64,000 bases of DNA, taken from the NCBI GenBank assembly GCA_014338405.1, contig JTDE01002213.1, positions 32,322 to 96,321 on the forward strand, given 5' to 3'. Made by a program: the position numbers and the translations under genes. Shown one piece after another: positions 40,919 to 54,200 of this stretch. Numbering within the stretch: the first letter of the stretch is position 1; each line of letters begins with the position of its first letter. The notes beneath the pieces were generated by a model. The model was not told where the DNA came from and did no database searches. It saw nothing but the letters and a program-made list of their open reading frames with translations. This DNA comes from Paragonimus skrjabini miyazakii (lineage: Eukaryota; Platyhelminthes; Trematoda; Plagiorchiida; Troglotrematidae).

Positions 40919-42148
40919 TTAGCAGGATGTGTTGTGGACACATTTCCAGGATCTCACCAAAAGATATGTGTGCAGACTCTTCATTATTGACGGAAAGATA
41001 ACACTCCTATGACCACTGCTTAACAGAATCGAGGTTAGCTTGGAGAGTGTTGGGAACACAAATTTGTCAAATTCTAGGTTCATCCATAATGAGTTACTGG
41101 AAATTACTTCTAGAGGGACGTTGGAATAATTTGATAATGGCAGCAGCTCAAAGACAGAAGACTGAAGTACGCCTGTTGAGATGTGTGCAGAATGACGAGT
41201 GGATAGGGGCGCCTTTAACTCTAACAAGTTGACTGCTTAGAAATGACGCTATCTATCGATGAATCCCGCCATAAAAGCTGCCTGCTTGTAGTTTATTGAA
41301 GAATTAACTGTGAAACACTCGGTCAAATACCTTGGTGAAATCAAAGAAGATGGCGTCCGAAATAAGGTTGTGTTCACTGACATCAGTTAGAATGTCCATA
41401 GGGAGGAGTTTATTAATCACACGTGACCGATTTAGTAGGAACCCATGCCGAGTCATAGTGATAAGATTATTGATGAAATATTTCAATAGTATGCCCTTGA
41501 TTAGGCGTTCCATCATCTTGCACAGGATGTTGATAGAATTAATCGGTCAGTAACTAGTAGATGGATGGTGATTACTTGATTTTTAAATAGGTGCGGCCCG
41601 GACTTCAGAGCTTTCAAAACTGGTTGCACTTGCATTACGTTTAGCCAGGTAGTAACCATGGCTGGGGACGATTCCAAGAGTCTTTTTTGCGAGCGTCTTA
41701 CGCCTCTTCCAATTGAACTAGGCCAGTGAATAACTGTGTACGGAAGAGTAGGGCATATTTATTGTTTGTATATTCACGGAGCAACCGGGCAACATTACTC
41801 GTGAGGTTTCGGAGTATTTGTAATGAGTACCAACCTCAGTAAATGTAACATCGTCGACCGAGTTATACAGTGAGCTGATAGCTGGCAGCCTAGTACGATC
41901 AACAAAACAATTATAAGTTTTAGAGTGGACGTCAGAAGCCATATTGATTATGGACAGTACAGCAAGTCTGTAACTTCTGCTGAAGTAAGTGTACCTTTTG
42001 AATATTTCCAACGCCCAGTGGACCTATCAGGAAACACACGTTTGACGGGCAGAAATAGCCGTCTGAATTCACTTATCCTTACAAGAAATTTTGGTGGAGT
42101 GACAACCTGATGAAAGGTTACCATGATTTTTTCTATTACCTTGCTCAT
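40919..42148 (-). pseudogene. CR1/jockey-like LINE reverse transcriptase remnant
   Basis: Several minus-strand frames line up in the order expected for a LINE RT. Reading from high to low coordinates, the region before 41600 is poor. Then come YRPINSINILCKMMERLIKG and TRHGFLLNRSRVINKL (about 41440-41560), followed by AIFFDFTKVFDRVFHS (41307-41354, the catalytic motif A region). Next come SAHISTGVLQSSVF (the GVPQGSVLGP motif, degraded, about 41160-41200) and NTLQANLDSVKQWS with SAHISFGEILEM (about 40940-41065, the conserved KCxxxxxG region). The FADD strand is no longer clear. Many frameshifts and stops make it long dead. It belongs to a different clade from the RTE copies. Confidence 0.7.
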
Positions 42149-45100
42149 TTTTTGCCGTCAGACAAGTGATACGGATACTGTGTTAGTGGTAATTAGGAAG
42201 CACGGTGGTCAACATACATTTGACTTGATTCAAAGGCCACTGCAAGGATCAGGCTTTCTGAAAATTATTAAGCAAACGTTATGTTTGTTTTGCTCACTGA
42301 ATGTTACAAAAGTTCCTTTAGCTGCCTGTTCAGACAGTTTTATTGCCGTCTTAGGGTCTTCTGGATGTGAGGTTGCAGCACAAAACTAAATTAAGTTTGC
42401 TGAGCTTCCGCCGTTCCAAAGTGATTGTAGAATCTGCAACATAAGGAAATAAAGTTTCTAGCCGGTCAATTTGTGTTTCCCTCAGATTGGTAATTCTGGA
42501 TTCAGCAACTAATATGACCTTCTAGTAGCTGATTTCTTTGGATATATTACCGAAGTGTAGACTGGGGAATATGTTAATGAAACTCCACGCCATATAATTG
42601 AATTCCAACTTGACTTTCTCTTAACTTGTGCAATGTTCTATGTTGAATCTATTGGAGTTCATATGGTAATCTTGTTAACGCTTCTCGCATTCTGTACGTT
42701 GAACTATTTTGGTGAAACAGTCTAAATGGCCATAGAAATGGATACCACTTGAACTTGTCATCTGTAGAATAGCCGATACAGATAGTTAACGAGAGATACA
42801 TAGTTAATACAAAAGGTAGGACACAATCATTTGTATGTACGATAAAATGCGGCGAAAAGTAGCTATCAGAGTTGACAACAAGGATATAAACTAGTTCAGT
42901 AAACTCAACGATGTGGAAATGATATTAAATGTAGCAGTCCTAGTTTGAAAAAGAGTGAAATAGAAGGGAATTAACATCACGGCTTCAGCGTATACAACAT
43001 GTTTCGTCTGATTTCCGGTGTCCTTCCACATTCCGTGCACTGTTTGCCGAACAGACGTTTGAATGACGACCAAACACCCTCCCGATCCATGCAGTTGTAC
43101 AACAGCTGACATTGGAACCTGCTTCTAACAGTTCAGATGACAATACAATCATGGATTAGATAGAATAAGGTATGTAATCCTTTCCTCAACATCACTGTTG
43201 ACGATGGCGATTAGCGGTGTGAATTTGACATCTCCAGGATTGCACTTTGACATGGTACAGTCAGAGCTGTCATATGGGTTTCCCTAGAATACTTTGTCAG
43301 CTGTTGGCTTTTGGTGTTTTCATTCGCTTACAAAAACTGATAATCAGCTGCCTAAAGGCCCTCAGATAGGTTATTTGACATCCGATGGAAAAACAATTAT
43401 ACGACTACACAAGTCAGGCTATAGTTACTGCCGAATTTCTTCATGACGCTGTTTTCTTCACGCCTGTTGGGTGTACTCCTTAACAGCGGTTTTCTCTGAT
43501 TTTTATTGATGATATTCATCGACTATATTGTTTCGAATCAGTTTTTTTTGCGTTAAAAATTTTGTGGTAAAAATCCTCTGGATAGACTCATTCTTTTATT
43601 TGAATATCTCTCCTACTAAATTCATGTACCTATCTTTCCATCTGCTGCGCCCTAATCTGCAGGAATTCTACACAAACTCGGCGTTCTTGTTTCTGAATTA
43701 ACCCTGAGACCGAGGCTATAAATTATCCAACACCTACCTAACTGTTTCCGTTTAATAAACCACCCATGTGTTTGATTATGAGTATCATTGGCTTGCAAAC
43801 ATGACGCGCTAAATTGACCGGCCTTACTTTACTAAAATTCTGAATATGTGGAGAACTGAAAACTTTATTCCTGAGGCACTCACAGGTTGTGATTAATGAT
43901 GATTTGATTTGATACCAATAGTTTGCCTTCTAACAGGGTTTGTGTTATGACTGCGTAGTTTCTCTGGTGACTGTTCTACAAGCAAGCCTGGTACGAACTG
44001 TAATAGGAACCTACTATGGAAGGTCTGACATAAGCGTGGGGTTATTTGTTTCCGCATGCAGCCCATTACACACAAAGGACATTTTTGTTTCACCAGAACT
44101 GTCCGGTTAGTATTTAACTAATTAAGATAATCGAACTTTACCATTTAAACTTCGTACGCTCGTTAGCTCGATGACCTCAGAAGTAAACATTAAGGATGTT
44201 TGCTTCGACACGGAGTATGGTTTACGGACATCCTTATCCAAACCAGACTGTTGGACCAGTAAGTGGGCGGTTACAACCGGGATCTCCCAAGAAGTCACAC
44301 CAACTATGAACGCCATAATGCTTCCAGTCATCTGACATTAATTAGGAATGCATCCGGCCCTCACCACTAACGATATAGTGTCATTCAGTCTGTTCTGATG
44401 ATGTCCACTCCAATTAAGAATTTTTACTGTACATTCAAACGAGAGAGAAAAACTATTTTTGATTCTACTTGTGAGTTTACTAGACTGGATGGTACCAGAT
44501 TCTAAACTAATCGTGGACACAATTCACAGTGAAGTGAATATTGTGTCGTAGAAGTGTTCGATGACTTTGATGCTCACTCTTCAACCTACACTCTTTTTCC
44601 GTTATATTGAAAGACTGCCTAACCCCATTTTAATTATCCTAGACAGCTGTGTTATTCGGCTTCCAGCAGGGTTCACAACTCGTTAACTAGAAACGTGTTC
44701 TTTCGCTTTTTAAACGATAGCCAAATGAATGAGACCGAAAAAAGGGGAGACATCAGTCTAGGCAAAGCATTTGCAGTGACCGTAGTTCGGATAGGAACAA
44801 ACCACGTCACGGTCATACCTGACCGTTGGAAATCACGATGAACACGCGTCGCATGATTGTCAGTGCGCGCAAGCGCTCGTTATGTGTTACCATGGCGTGT
44901 GGCTTAGATAATTGCTTCCAGTTCCAAGGGGGGAGGGGATTCGCCAGCTTACTCATGTGTGGTGGCTCACTTTGGAGGACTGACCTAATTGGAAATGCAG
45001 CATGATCGTGATTACTACAAGTTGGGGATTGGTTCGCCCTCTCACATGGTACAACGATCACATTAACAGCTGCTATCCTGTAGTCACGTTTAGCGAACGC

Positions 45101-45494
45101 TAATGAACGCAATGTACAAGCCGTTGCGTGAATCACCGGGCTATTCTATACGCATAAGGCACCATTTGAACCCTATATGTTCTTACACAAATTTACATTA
45201 CTCCCTGTGGCTATTCCGTTTCACATATTAAACATCTGGGATAAAAATTACTGGCAAAGTGGTTTAGGTGTTTATTCCTGGATACGATCATAGTAACGGT
45301 GTATCCAGTCAGATGAGTTAATACCAGAAGGAAGAAGCACCAATGGAAAGCGTTCGGCCTTGATAACATATTCTGAAACAAGTTTCACTTATAGACAAAG
45401 GTTTAAAATACAGTCTAGTTTGTGCTAATGTTGATGGTGTGTTAAAGTATTGACAACTTTCAGTTACTTAATGTAATACCTGCTATGCTTCCTG
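42149..45494. other. No recognised gene; coding-like segment at 44813-45136
   Basis: The minus frame 44813-45136 (107 codons) is noticeably more GC-rich than its neighbours and contains PPHMSKLANPLPPWNWKQLS. I cannot name a family. A repeat-derived frame seems more likely than a host exon. Confidence 0.4.
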
Positions 45495-45790
45495 ATGTTA
45501 TCAGTCACGAACACGGATATCTCAAGAAACACCTATTAGGAAAATCAACACATGGGATATATGCTTCAACACCACAGAAAACAAATACACTCATTTGCGC
45601 ATAACATTGATCCAAAGATGTCATGGTTGCTACGTTTGTCAATGCCCAGTTCATGTATGGAAGGAAAACTATTTCATACGAAAATGCACTCCAGTGTTTC
45701 CTCTTATATTTTCTCCCAATTACCTGACTACTGGGTTGTGTTGTGAGTAGTGTAATTCGAACATTTCCTTACATTACTAGTACATACAAT
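45495..45790 (+). repeat. Dispersed repeat R3, copy 2
   Basis: Same orientation and block order as 5225-5545, about 70 percent alike by eye. Edges are uncertain. Confidence 0.6.
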
Positions 45791-48700
45791 ACTTATCATA
45801 TTGGGTAGCAAATATGTTCATACCCCTTCCCTTTGACCCAAAATTTGTCCCCCATTGAAACTACAGACGTACATGCCTTTAGACTTTCACCTCTTTCTTT
45901 GAAGGTTAGCACATCAAATTCAGTATTTCATCCGTACATGTATTCTTTCGATATACACTGTGACCTGCCGGATCAAGGCTTGGTGTACCGCAGCCAGAAG
46001 CTCTGATTTGGGATTGAATAGTAACCTGTTGAGAGAAACAAGTCTTGAATGCATGCTCAGTCAAACAATTTCGTGATTACGATGGTCTGATTGAACAATC
46101 AATTTACTGGTCAACAGTGGACACATGTTACCTTCGACAAAAAACTGAAGTGGTTGGCCGGTGTTAGGACTTTAGCAGTTACTACATGATTATCGAAGCT
46201 TTGGGGGTTTCAAGAATGGTAATGAGATCACGAAAAAAGACCGTCCTGTTGAGGTGAGTAGCATCACTCATCTGGCGCAGACCAAAGATGAAAGATACAT
46301 AGCGCTCACTATCCAATCGTTTAAGCACATGTGTTAGTTATTTGGCATCGATCATCTATGTGTCCCCCACTGACTATCGGTTGCGCTTCGATTTATGGAC
46401 TTTTGCGGCTGTTTCACAAAACACAGTACCCCGTACAAAAAACACAAAATTGGACAATTAAGACGATGAAAACAACACAATCCATGAAAATTTGTTCTGA
46501 AAGTGATAGGATTTGTTTGACAACAAGTCAGTCAAATTTTTATAAATATCGTTCCGCCAATTTCCTACTGCATGCTAGCCGTAAGCCCCGTGATGCGTTC
46601 TAGTGTTACCGTTGTGACCATTCGGTCTACCCTCTCCATAATTTTTTGCAATCCTTTTCGTCATACATCATCCGACTGGATACTCGGTAAGCGGTTGATA
46701 ATCAAATCGTTAACATCCATAAAGTATGTTTACTTTCTGTCCCAGTGCTCTGATCTTTATCATTCCATGGCCTTGTGAACGAGATGCAATCCATGTTTTA
46801 ACGAAAAATTTGAAATAACCAATAAGGTTTTAATCAAAACAACTAGCATACGAAGAGTAACATTTATGGGCATTCCGTGTTGAGTCATCGACATCAAGTT
46901 TGTAATAAAATGAACTAGTTTCTATAGCAAGACGTGCAGGGTGAAATGGATGGTCAGTTAGTGGATTAGGAAAGGTCATTAAGTCCAGGATTAGTTTTGG
47001 TTCACAAACACTTGTTCCCATGCGCACAAAGTCGGGATTAGCCAATTAATTCATGAAAATATTAGCATACCGTCAACCGAAAGCCATTCGGATATTCATG
47101 CTGCTAGTCGTCGGAGATTTGAGTTTGCGTTGTCTTAGTTCAGCAACCTGGATTTTACGCATACGTATTTCTTCAGAGTTGTGGTTGGTTCTGAGCTCCG
47201 TATGCTTGTTTTCTGTATAGAATTGAAACTGAGCCGTTGAACCACAGGATACTTTTGGTTAACAGCGAATCAGGTGATGGAATGGAACCTCAGTTATTTC
47301 GTTTGATTTACCTGTGCTCTCTTCTTTGCACTCTCATCCCCGTGAACTTAAGTGTCACCCATTCGTTATGCCATATTACGTAAACCTATGCTCACACTCA
47401 TGCAAATTGTCGATGCATTGTGAGGAGAGACATCCATGTGAGCTAACCAGAGCAACGATATGCGTGACTAACATTCATCGAACGCACAACTCTACTCAGT
47501 GGTATTCTTATTAAATATTAGAACAGTACGAGAGTTTATTGTGTTCTATGACTGTCCGATCACTCCTTTCGATGCGGCATCTAATCTCAGCAACCAGTGA
47601 TACTAAATGTATGAAGTGTAATCAGCAGTATACAACGCATATATCAAATAGAGAAAATGCACATACAGAAAACAACAGAGCTGAGCGGAACAGAATAAAG
47701 GAAGCCTTATTCAATACGCCGGCGGTAAGAAAGTTTAGTGTAGCATAACTTCGTTCAGACGGACGAGGCAGACGATTCAATGGAGTTGATTACTACATTT
47801 GATCAGTAACTCAGCTTAATTTCAAGCGTTTTGGAATTAGAGACCCATACATTCAATAGACAGGTCTGTTTCTCTCTATCCCTGTTGTCTAGAATTAGAC
47901 CACCTTCTAGTACTTTACACGCTAGGACGACGAAAATGCTCGACACAACTCCAGTCTTACTTGCTCTGCTTCACTGTATGTTTTTATCCATAAGGTATAC
48001 GAAGATATGTGAATTTGGCTGATGTGTCTGAACTGCTTTTAGCCTGGAGAATCAATCACTTGTCACGAATTATGCCCACCCGTATTCGGTGGTTTGACAA
48101 CGGTGATTGCAGTCTAACGGTGGTATGAGAGGCTAACTGAGGTAATTGCTGTCTAATCACAGGGGGTCCAGGAAGTGACTGCAGGAACACGTCTTGTGTA
48201 ATTTGAACCTCATTCAGGTTTGGTCGAGAATTCCGTATTCAAATAGACTTTTCAACTGACCTATGGCATCTTTGAATTTTGCAGTCTTGTTTCCTAGCTG
48301 TGCAGTTCTGCTTTTTTTTTAGTGTGTCTTGTTATTACTCTTTTAGATACGCTAAAGAGCGCTCTAAAGCACGTACAGCGAGAAATGCCATATTCGACTG
48401 TGAATCAGGAGAATCGGCTACCGATAAGGATATATATTTATGTTATCTACAACTGAATTCTAAGTAATGTGCAGGTATTACTCGATTCTGTTAACAAGAA
48501 ATGGTTTTACCTTCATGACGTATACTTCCCTCCAATGTCACGAAAAGTTCCCCCTTCCTATCCACGGTGAATAAATTGAAAAGCGCGGCTTCAGAGTATT
48601 TACTTTATAGCTTATTGCTATGAACTGTTATCCTAGTGCAACAATAATCTACATCGTGGTTCTCATATTCCATGCTACACCGTTGTCGTCAAAAAACCGT

Positions 48701-49005
48701 TCTGGCGTTTCTAGCGTTGAATGCCTACGGCTACTGTCTTAAGCAATCACTTGAGACGCTGCAGTATACTTTTAAGAATAGTTGGTAAGAGAACGTCCTT
48801 GAGAGGAACCTCAACTGCGTCTCCAATTTCCGTCACTGTCCGGAGGATCTACAACAAACTCGCTTACAAACGGGTGGACAACCTAATCCTGACCCACCCA
48901 TGAACCGTGCTATACTCGACCTCGTTCATCACCCGCCTGGTGCACACTTCGTGAACGTTGCGCTGCCGCATGATCACCTGATCGTGTGAATGGTATTTAA
49001 CGCGT
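45791..49005. other. No recognisable gene before the gap
   Basis: A plus frame at 47539-47748 has CMKCNQQYTTHIS and RNRIKEALF, faintly like the C-terminal part of a PLE endonuclease but too weak to call. Sequence from 48900 to the gap is GC-richer. Confidence 0.4.
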
Positions 49006-49105
49006 NNNNNNNNNNNNNNNNNNNNNNNNNNNNNNNNNNNNNNNNNNNNNNNNNNNNNNNNNNNNNNNNNNNNNNNNNNNNNNNNNNNNNNNNNNNNNNN
49101 NNNNN
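49006..49105. other. Assembly gap, 100 N
   Basis: Exactly 100 undetermined bases, the conventional placeholder length, so the true distance is unknown. Confidence 0.99.
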
Positions 49106-49149
49106 AGACGGACTAGGCTGTATGTGATAGTTAGCTCGCCAATAACCTC

Positions 49150-49972
49150 TGGGTGGAGTTCATATTGACTCTACCATAGTTATTCTCATTCCTATCTTCT
49201 TTGTTGCAGGCAGTTTGCTTGAGACTGTGGTTAGTTTCGCAAAACACAGCATACTATCTCAGTAGCTTGTAATAGTGCTTACGAGATATCAGCGAAAATA
49301 GTAACGGCACGATTGGATTTTTCCAACCTGCATTAAGTGTGGCATCGAAAAAATATTCGGCTGCCGCTGACAGAAAAGGCTTTTTAACTATGTGCTTTCT
49401 CTTGTGTTCTGTGAATCAGAAACGTTGCAAAAATATCCACAGACTTGCTATGCCTGATCACCGTTATCTCCACCATCACATCAAGTGAACTGATCGCGTA
49501 AATCATACGGTCGTTCGCCGCTGCCTATTCCAAAACAATCGGTATACCCGATCAATTGGCCAACTAATCACATAGTACAGCCTGTGATAGTTGGGTCACG
49601 CACTCCGCCTGTCAGCTGAGCAGTTACCGCACTACGTACTGAGACCAACAATCAAATGGGTGGCCAGGAAATACGAAGAACCTGACTGTTTCATCGGGTC
49701 AAGTGGGTAGGTGTTGCCCTCCTGACTGTAGTCCTCGTGATCACCCAAATCGCCGACTAGAAACGCTCTCTGAGATAGCAGTGTGTCCCAGTCAATGACG
49801 TACCTGCATTCACGTCATTTCTAGTTTTCTCACTTAGTCTTCCTTTACTACTTTTTAACCGTTTAAGTAACGTTTTCTTCTAGGATGTTTCATGCTGAGT
49901 TGAATGGGGGCCCGAGTCACAGTACTTTTCTAGCCAGCTTCAACGCCGCTGTGGTTATGATGATGCCGTGGA
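49150..49972 (+). mobile_element. RTE-type LINE 3' fragment next to the assembly gap
   Basis: It aligns with 12150-12970 of the better copy. Shared landmarks are the segment coding for the GNSLET-like strand near 49210, GATATCAGCGA near 49283, CTCCTGACTG near 49721, the near-identical stretch TGTGTCCCAGTCAATGACGT at 49782-49801 and an ATGATGATG end at 49960-49966. Frames are broken throughout. The 5' boundary is lost in or near the run of N that ends at 49105, so more of the element could lie in the gap. Confidence 0.75.
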
Positions 49973-50181
49973 GACCCTGGAGTTCTGGTCACGTTGCTGA
50001 ACCGCACATAACTCACGCGTTCAAGCCTCCCTGGAGGAAGACTTGGTCACACACGAAGAAGCGTTGATCGAAGAACGTGTCTTTGATATGGTCAGTGTTG
50101 TACGTGGTTAAACCATAAACACTACGACAAATGGTAGACTTGATTCGACCAAGTCAAGGGCGCATAAGTATGATCTGAGGA

Positions 50182-50595
50182 TTGGTACCATGCGGTTCGC
50201 CTTGCGTTAAAGAATTGGTGCGATCAGCAACTGCGAAACAGACATCGTGTTCCTGTGCATTTCTGTTAGATAATCCATCCAGCAGAATGTGTGCCCAGTG
50301 TCCACTTCCCGAAGCTTACTTTGGCTTCGCAAACACTGTTTGGCTGCCGCGTGAAAATGACTGGCTTATCATCAATGTACTATTAAATTGCAAATCTGTT
50401 CCATTATTGAGCGCAAAGTTTTATTTTCCATTGTTTGGCGAAAAACTGTTGTTAAAACACGATTTTATAGGGAAATGCCGTATTTTTACTCTGTCCGGTT
50501 GCACTTATCATTATATAATGGTTCCCAACCAAGCGTTACCGTTCACTTGCCGAGATTTTTTTCAACAGCCAGCCGTTGTCGGTCGTGAACAATGA
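50182..50595 (+). CDS. Hypothetical 137-codon frame, longest outside the transposons
   Basis: I do not recognise this frame. It starts with an ATG-like context at 50182 and is Cys-rich early (SCSCAFLLDN, MCAQCPLPEA), with a hydrophobic middle. It follows the RTE fragment ending near 49972. No splice-site pattern or second exon could be assigned, and a 66-codon frame overlaps it. At this length, chance is a reasonable explanation, and a fragment of another repeat is possible. Confidence 0.15.
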   Translation: MVPCGSPCVKELVRSATAKQTSCSCAFLLDNPSSRMCAQCPLPEAYFGFANTVWLPRENDWLIINVLLNCKSVPLLSAKFYFPLFGEKLLLKHDFIGKCRIFTLSGCTYHYIMVPNQALPFTCRDFFQQPAVVGREQ

Positions 50596-50809
50596 TGGCT
50601 AAGCTCCTGGCTTGAAAGGGACGGGCGTTTTAACCCGAATTACGTGTACACTCTCTGTACCAAGAACCAAGACCGTATTTCCAGCACTGTGCTGGCGTTG
50701 CTTACCAACCCGACTAGAATAGAGGTAGTTTTTAGTTAAATCAATTCAGTTAGAAATATAGATTAGAAATCACCCGCAATTGACCTCAACTGTCATATTT
50801 CCACAGACT

Positions 50810-51000
50810 TTCCAGTCGGCCTTCTTTGAAAAAAGCATTAGACTCGAGTTTCTCTGTCACTAGAGCTTGTCAGTAGTGCATATCCTCGCCAAGGCCGGAA
50901 CTATAATTCCGGACACACTTTCATGATGCAGCCGTGTTGACAACTGCGGCAATGGCCTCACACTGGGCACGACCGAATTATCATAGGTGAACGCTCAACT
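50810..51000 (-). repeat. SINE-B copy 6
   Basis: Carries AGAGCTTGTCAGTAGTGCAT, TGATGCAGCCGTGTTGACAA and GGGCACGACCGAATTATCAT. Its 5' end (high coordinate) faces a second copy on the plus strand, and together they form an inverted repeat. Confidence 0.7.
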
Positions 51001-51107
51001 TGGAGAGAAGTCCTAGTCGAGGGGACACCGATTGGAGTTAACAGGACAGTTGCTGTGTCTTCTATCGAGAAGGTCGGGCAACCTGATCATTACTCACAAG
51101 CGAAAGT

Positions 51108-51240
51108 GGTTGAGCGTTCACATATGATAACTCGGTCATGCCCAATATCAGGTGAATGACACAGTAATCTGTCTATATGAGAAACCAAAATCCCCTACTA
51201 CTTGTATGTAATCAGTTAGGAACCATGTGAAATGGGTTGG
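51108..51240 (+). repeat. SINE-B copy 7, inverted relative to copy 6
   Basis: 51110-51144 is the reverse complement of 50964-50998 with four differences by eye. The following bases (AGGTGAATGACACAGTAATC) align with the A-box region of the family. The rest fades quickly. Confidence 0.55.
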
Positions 51241-54200
51241 ACTTAAGTTCTTATTGTGACATTCACGAGAGTGCAAACGCTGTCATTTTTAAGGCAAGTT
51301 CATGCAGGTTCCGTTGTGTTTTTTATGCACTCCCGTATGGTGCTCGACAGATCGTGGACATTCAGTCGAAATCATGTGAGGCGTTAATACTTCCACGAAA
51401 ACCGATAAATCGAATAGTTCAGCAAACTGCAGCTAGACAGTCGACACTGAGAAACCACTACACATGCACAATAGTTCACTGAGTGTAGAACAAGAGCCGT
51501 GTGCTTTCAGTGACACTGCCGTGCGAAGGTATATCTCTCTGGTGCCCAACAGGGTGTAATCATTCAGATTTCATAAGATTCTGATAAGATTTTATCACCG
51601 TTCAAAACACTGGACACACCTTACACATTATGATTGTAGTGTTGGAGGTTTTATTTCAGTGAACCGAATGGATAAATTCATGTGGCTGTTTACGAGATAA
51701 ACAGAAAGTTTTCATCCATTCTCTTACGAGAAGCAATTTTATTACCAATACATATTACACTGTCCAGCAAGGGCTATCAAAGATATTCGAATGATGTTTA
51801 AGTCAACTTTCCAGGCCTTAGTGCTACGACGAATGTGCAAACTGAGCAGAATTAATCAATTCGTCTGTTTTGGATGCACTCACTCAGTATCGCGAAAAGT
51901 TTGTTTCCTGAACGCCATCACTCGCTTATGCACACTGTAGGATCGCACTGAACAGACAAAATGGCTAACCGATCACACAAGCCTCTCCTTGATTAGGTAA
52001 AGCTCCTAGGCTCCGGCAAATATCACAGATTCCGGTTTTCTTGCTATTTTGGTCAACGCGACTGGTGTGCACAGAAATCTCCTTCATTCATTAGCAAGTT
52101 GGAGCGGGGTAGTTAATATTGACCAATAGGACATTATCGTTCTATCGATAACCCCATGACATGGACGTTTTTGGCAGTCTGGAATCACGCATTTCATTTC
52201 GCCTGAGGATAATGAATGTGCTTGTTGTCCGGCATGTCTACATTTCATTTGCTATTAACAAAACACCATTCACTTGTGATTGCAGCCAATATTTTCCGAC
52301 AAACGTTTCATAAGTGCAAGTTGCAATCTAATTTGCATTATACTGTAGTTATACTAAACATAGACTGCGTCCATGCTTTAGTAGGCTATGGTTACAGTAG
52401 GAGCAATCAAACTTATTCCAAACAAACATAGATTGATGATAGTACTAAGTGATTTTCATTTTTCACTTTGGAGACCCAATTGCTGACAGACAGTATTCAT
52501 GATTTACCAGGCTGAACACCAAAGGCCTTGTTTATATAAGAAATAACATCAGTGTGAAGTTAAAGGAATGAGAAGTTTTCAATTTGTATGAATTACTTTA
52601 TGAATTAACATCAGCCACACTTTGCGTGCTATCGACTGCGTTTCAACTGGGCATGACAATATGTGAGACCACTTTGAATTGGTGTCACTGTTCCAGTTGT
52701 TCCAGATTATCTCAATTCCATGTACATTTGTTTAAAATGTACTTCACATGTACCATCAACTTTTCTGATCATCCATTGTCCACTTAGTTTTTTGAGTAGG
52801 GATTTATGAAAACATGTAATAAGTATTGCTGATAAATCATGGTATAACATATATACCAGTTAGAGGTGTAAACCTTTTCTTGTGCACAGAACTCATTAGA
52901 AAAGAAACATACTATTGTCACCATAAGGTATGCGCAACCGGTGATTGACGGCACGGTTACTTGACTTACAATTAGTGAATCGTTAGTTATAGTTTTAGTC
53001 CGAATACTTCCACCCAATACTTTTAAACAACTCCAGTCCAGGCATGTTGAGAAATTGTCCTATGTGTTTCAAAAGTTGAACATTCAGCATTTACACAACC
53101 ACGCCTCTGATGGATGAACTACTTAAAATGTCGTCAATTCAGTTTCTTTGTTTATCAGAATGTAACATTTCTGTGAGTAATAAGAAACCATATTATGTAA
53201 AGGACAGCGAGAAGACAATACGCATGAGGTCAGGTACATAAAGGGTTGTAATTGCACCCAGTTCGATCATATGGAAATACACCCGAATTAATTGCATACA
53301 GACAGGATTTTGTGAGTGTATGAGTAATGTGTGACAAAATATTAAAGCGCAATAAGATAAGTGAAATATGAATTGAAAATCGTTAGAAAAACGCTTCCTG
53401 AATCATGAACATGTTCAGAAATTCCTAGTCAGAAACCAAGTTAAGGAAAATTGCAAACGGGAAATGCGTACACATTCACAAAACGAGTGATCAGAAAAAA
53501 GCACACTATCACCCAACTAGCGCATTTGTATCATTGTTTTACTCAAGAAATTATTAGCGCATGACATTGTGTTTGTGGTTGAGTGAAGATAATCTTGAGT
53601 GGACAAGCCAAGCTAATCTCTTAAAAGTGAAGAAACTGTTTAGTTTGTTAAAGTATATCGTACATGCAGGTTTGCACCAATCATTGCCGTCGCTGTCATA
53701 ATTGCAACGAAATTTAATCACAAGGGAACTACATGCTTGACCGCAACATCATTAAACTTAAAGCACTGTACCTATTCTGAATGGAATTATTACTGTACTG
53801 AACATTATACGAGGTTATGCAAGAATTAAAGTGGTTGCCCATCACAATTATTCTTTTCTTACAGAACCTAAACAATTATTCACATAGTAAAACTGATACA
53901 CATGAGAAGAAATGTCGTCGTAGTGAGATCACTGTGTCCAAACTTGCCTAATGGAAATCACCGCTATTAAAACTGAGAAGTAATATGTAGTACTGTTTGC
54001 GCTGTAATGTTAAGCTAGCTTGGGTACACACTCTTTTGCCAGCCATAGTGTAAGTCGGGCGCTTGTGGAGTTATTTTGCCTAAATCTGATTCGCTCATAT
54101 TATGGTCTAGAAATAAGATATTTTTTCGCTGCTACGGACGGTTTCCAGCTCACAGATGGATAGCTTCCACCGGTGTCGGGTGTTATCATCTAGTTCACAT

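Noticed and set aside
47539..47748. Frame with CMKCNQQYTTHIS and RNRIKEALF as a possible third PLE endonuclease
   Set aside because: The YIG strand and catalytic Arg/Glu pattern are absent; similarity is too faint.
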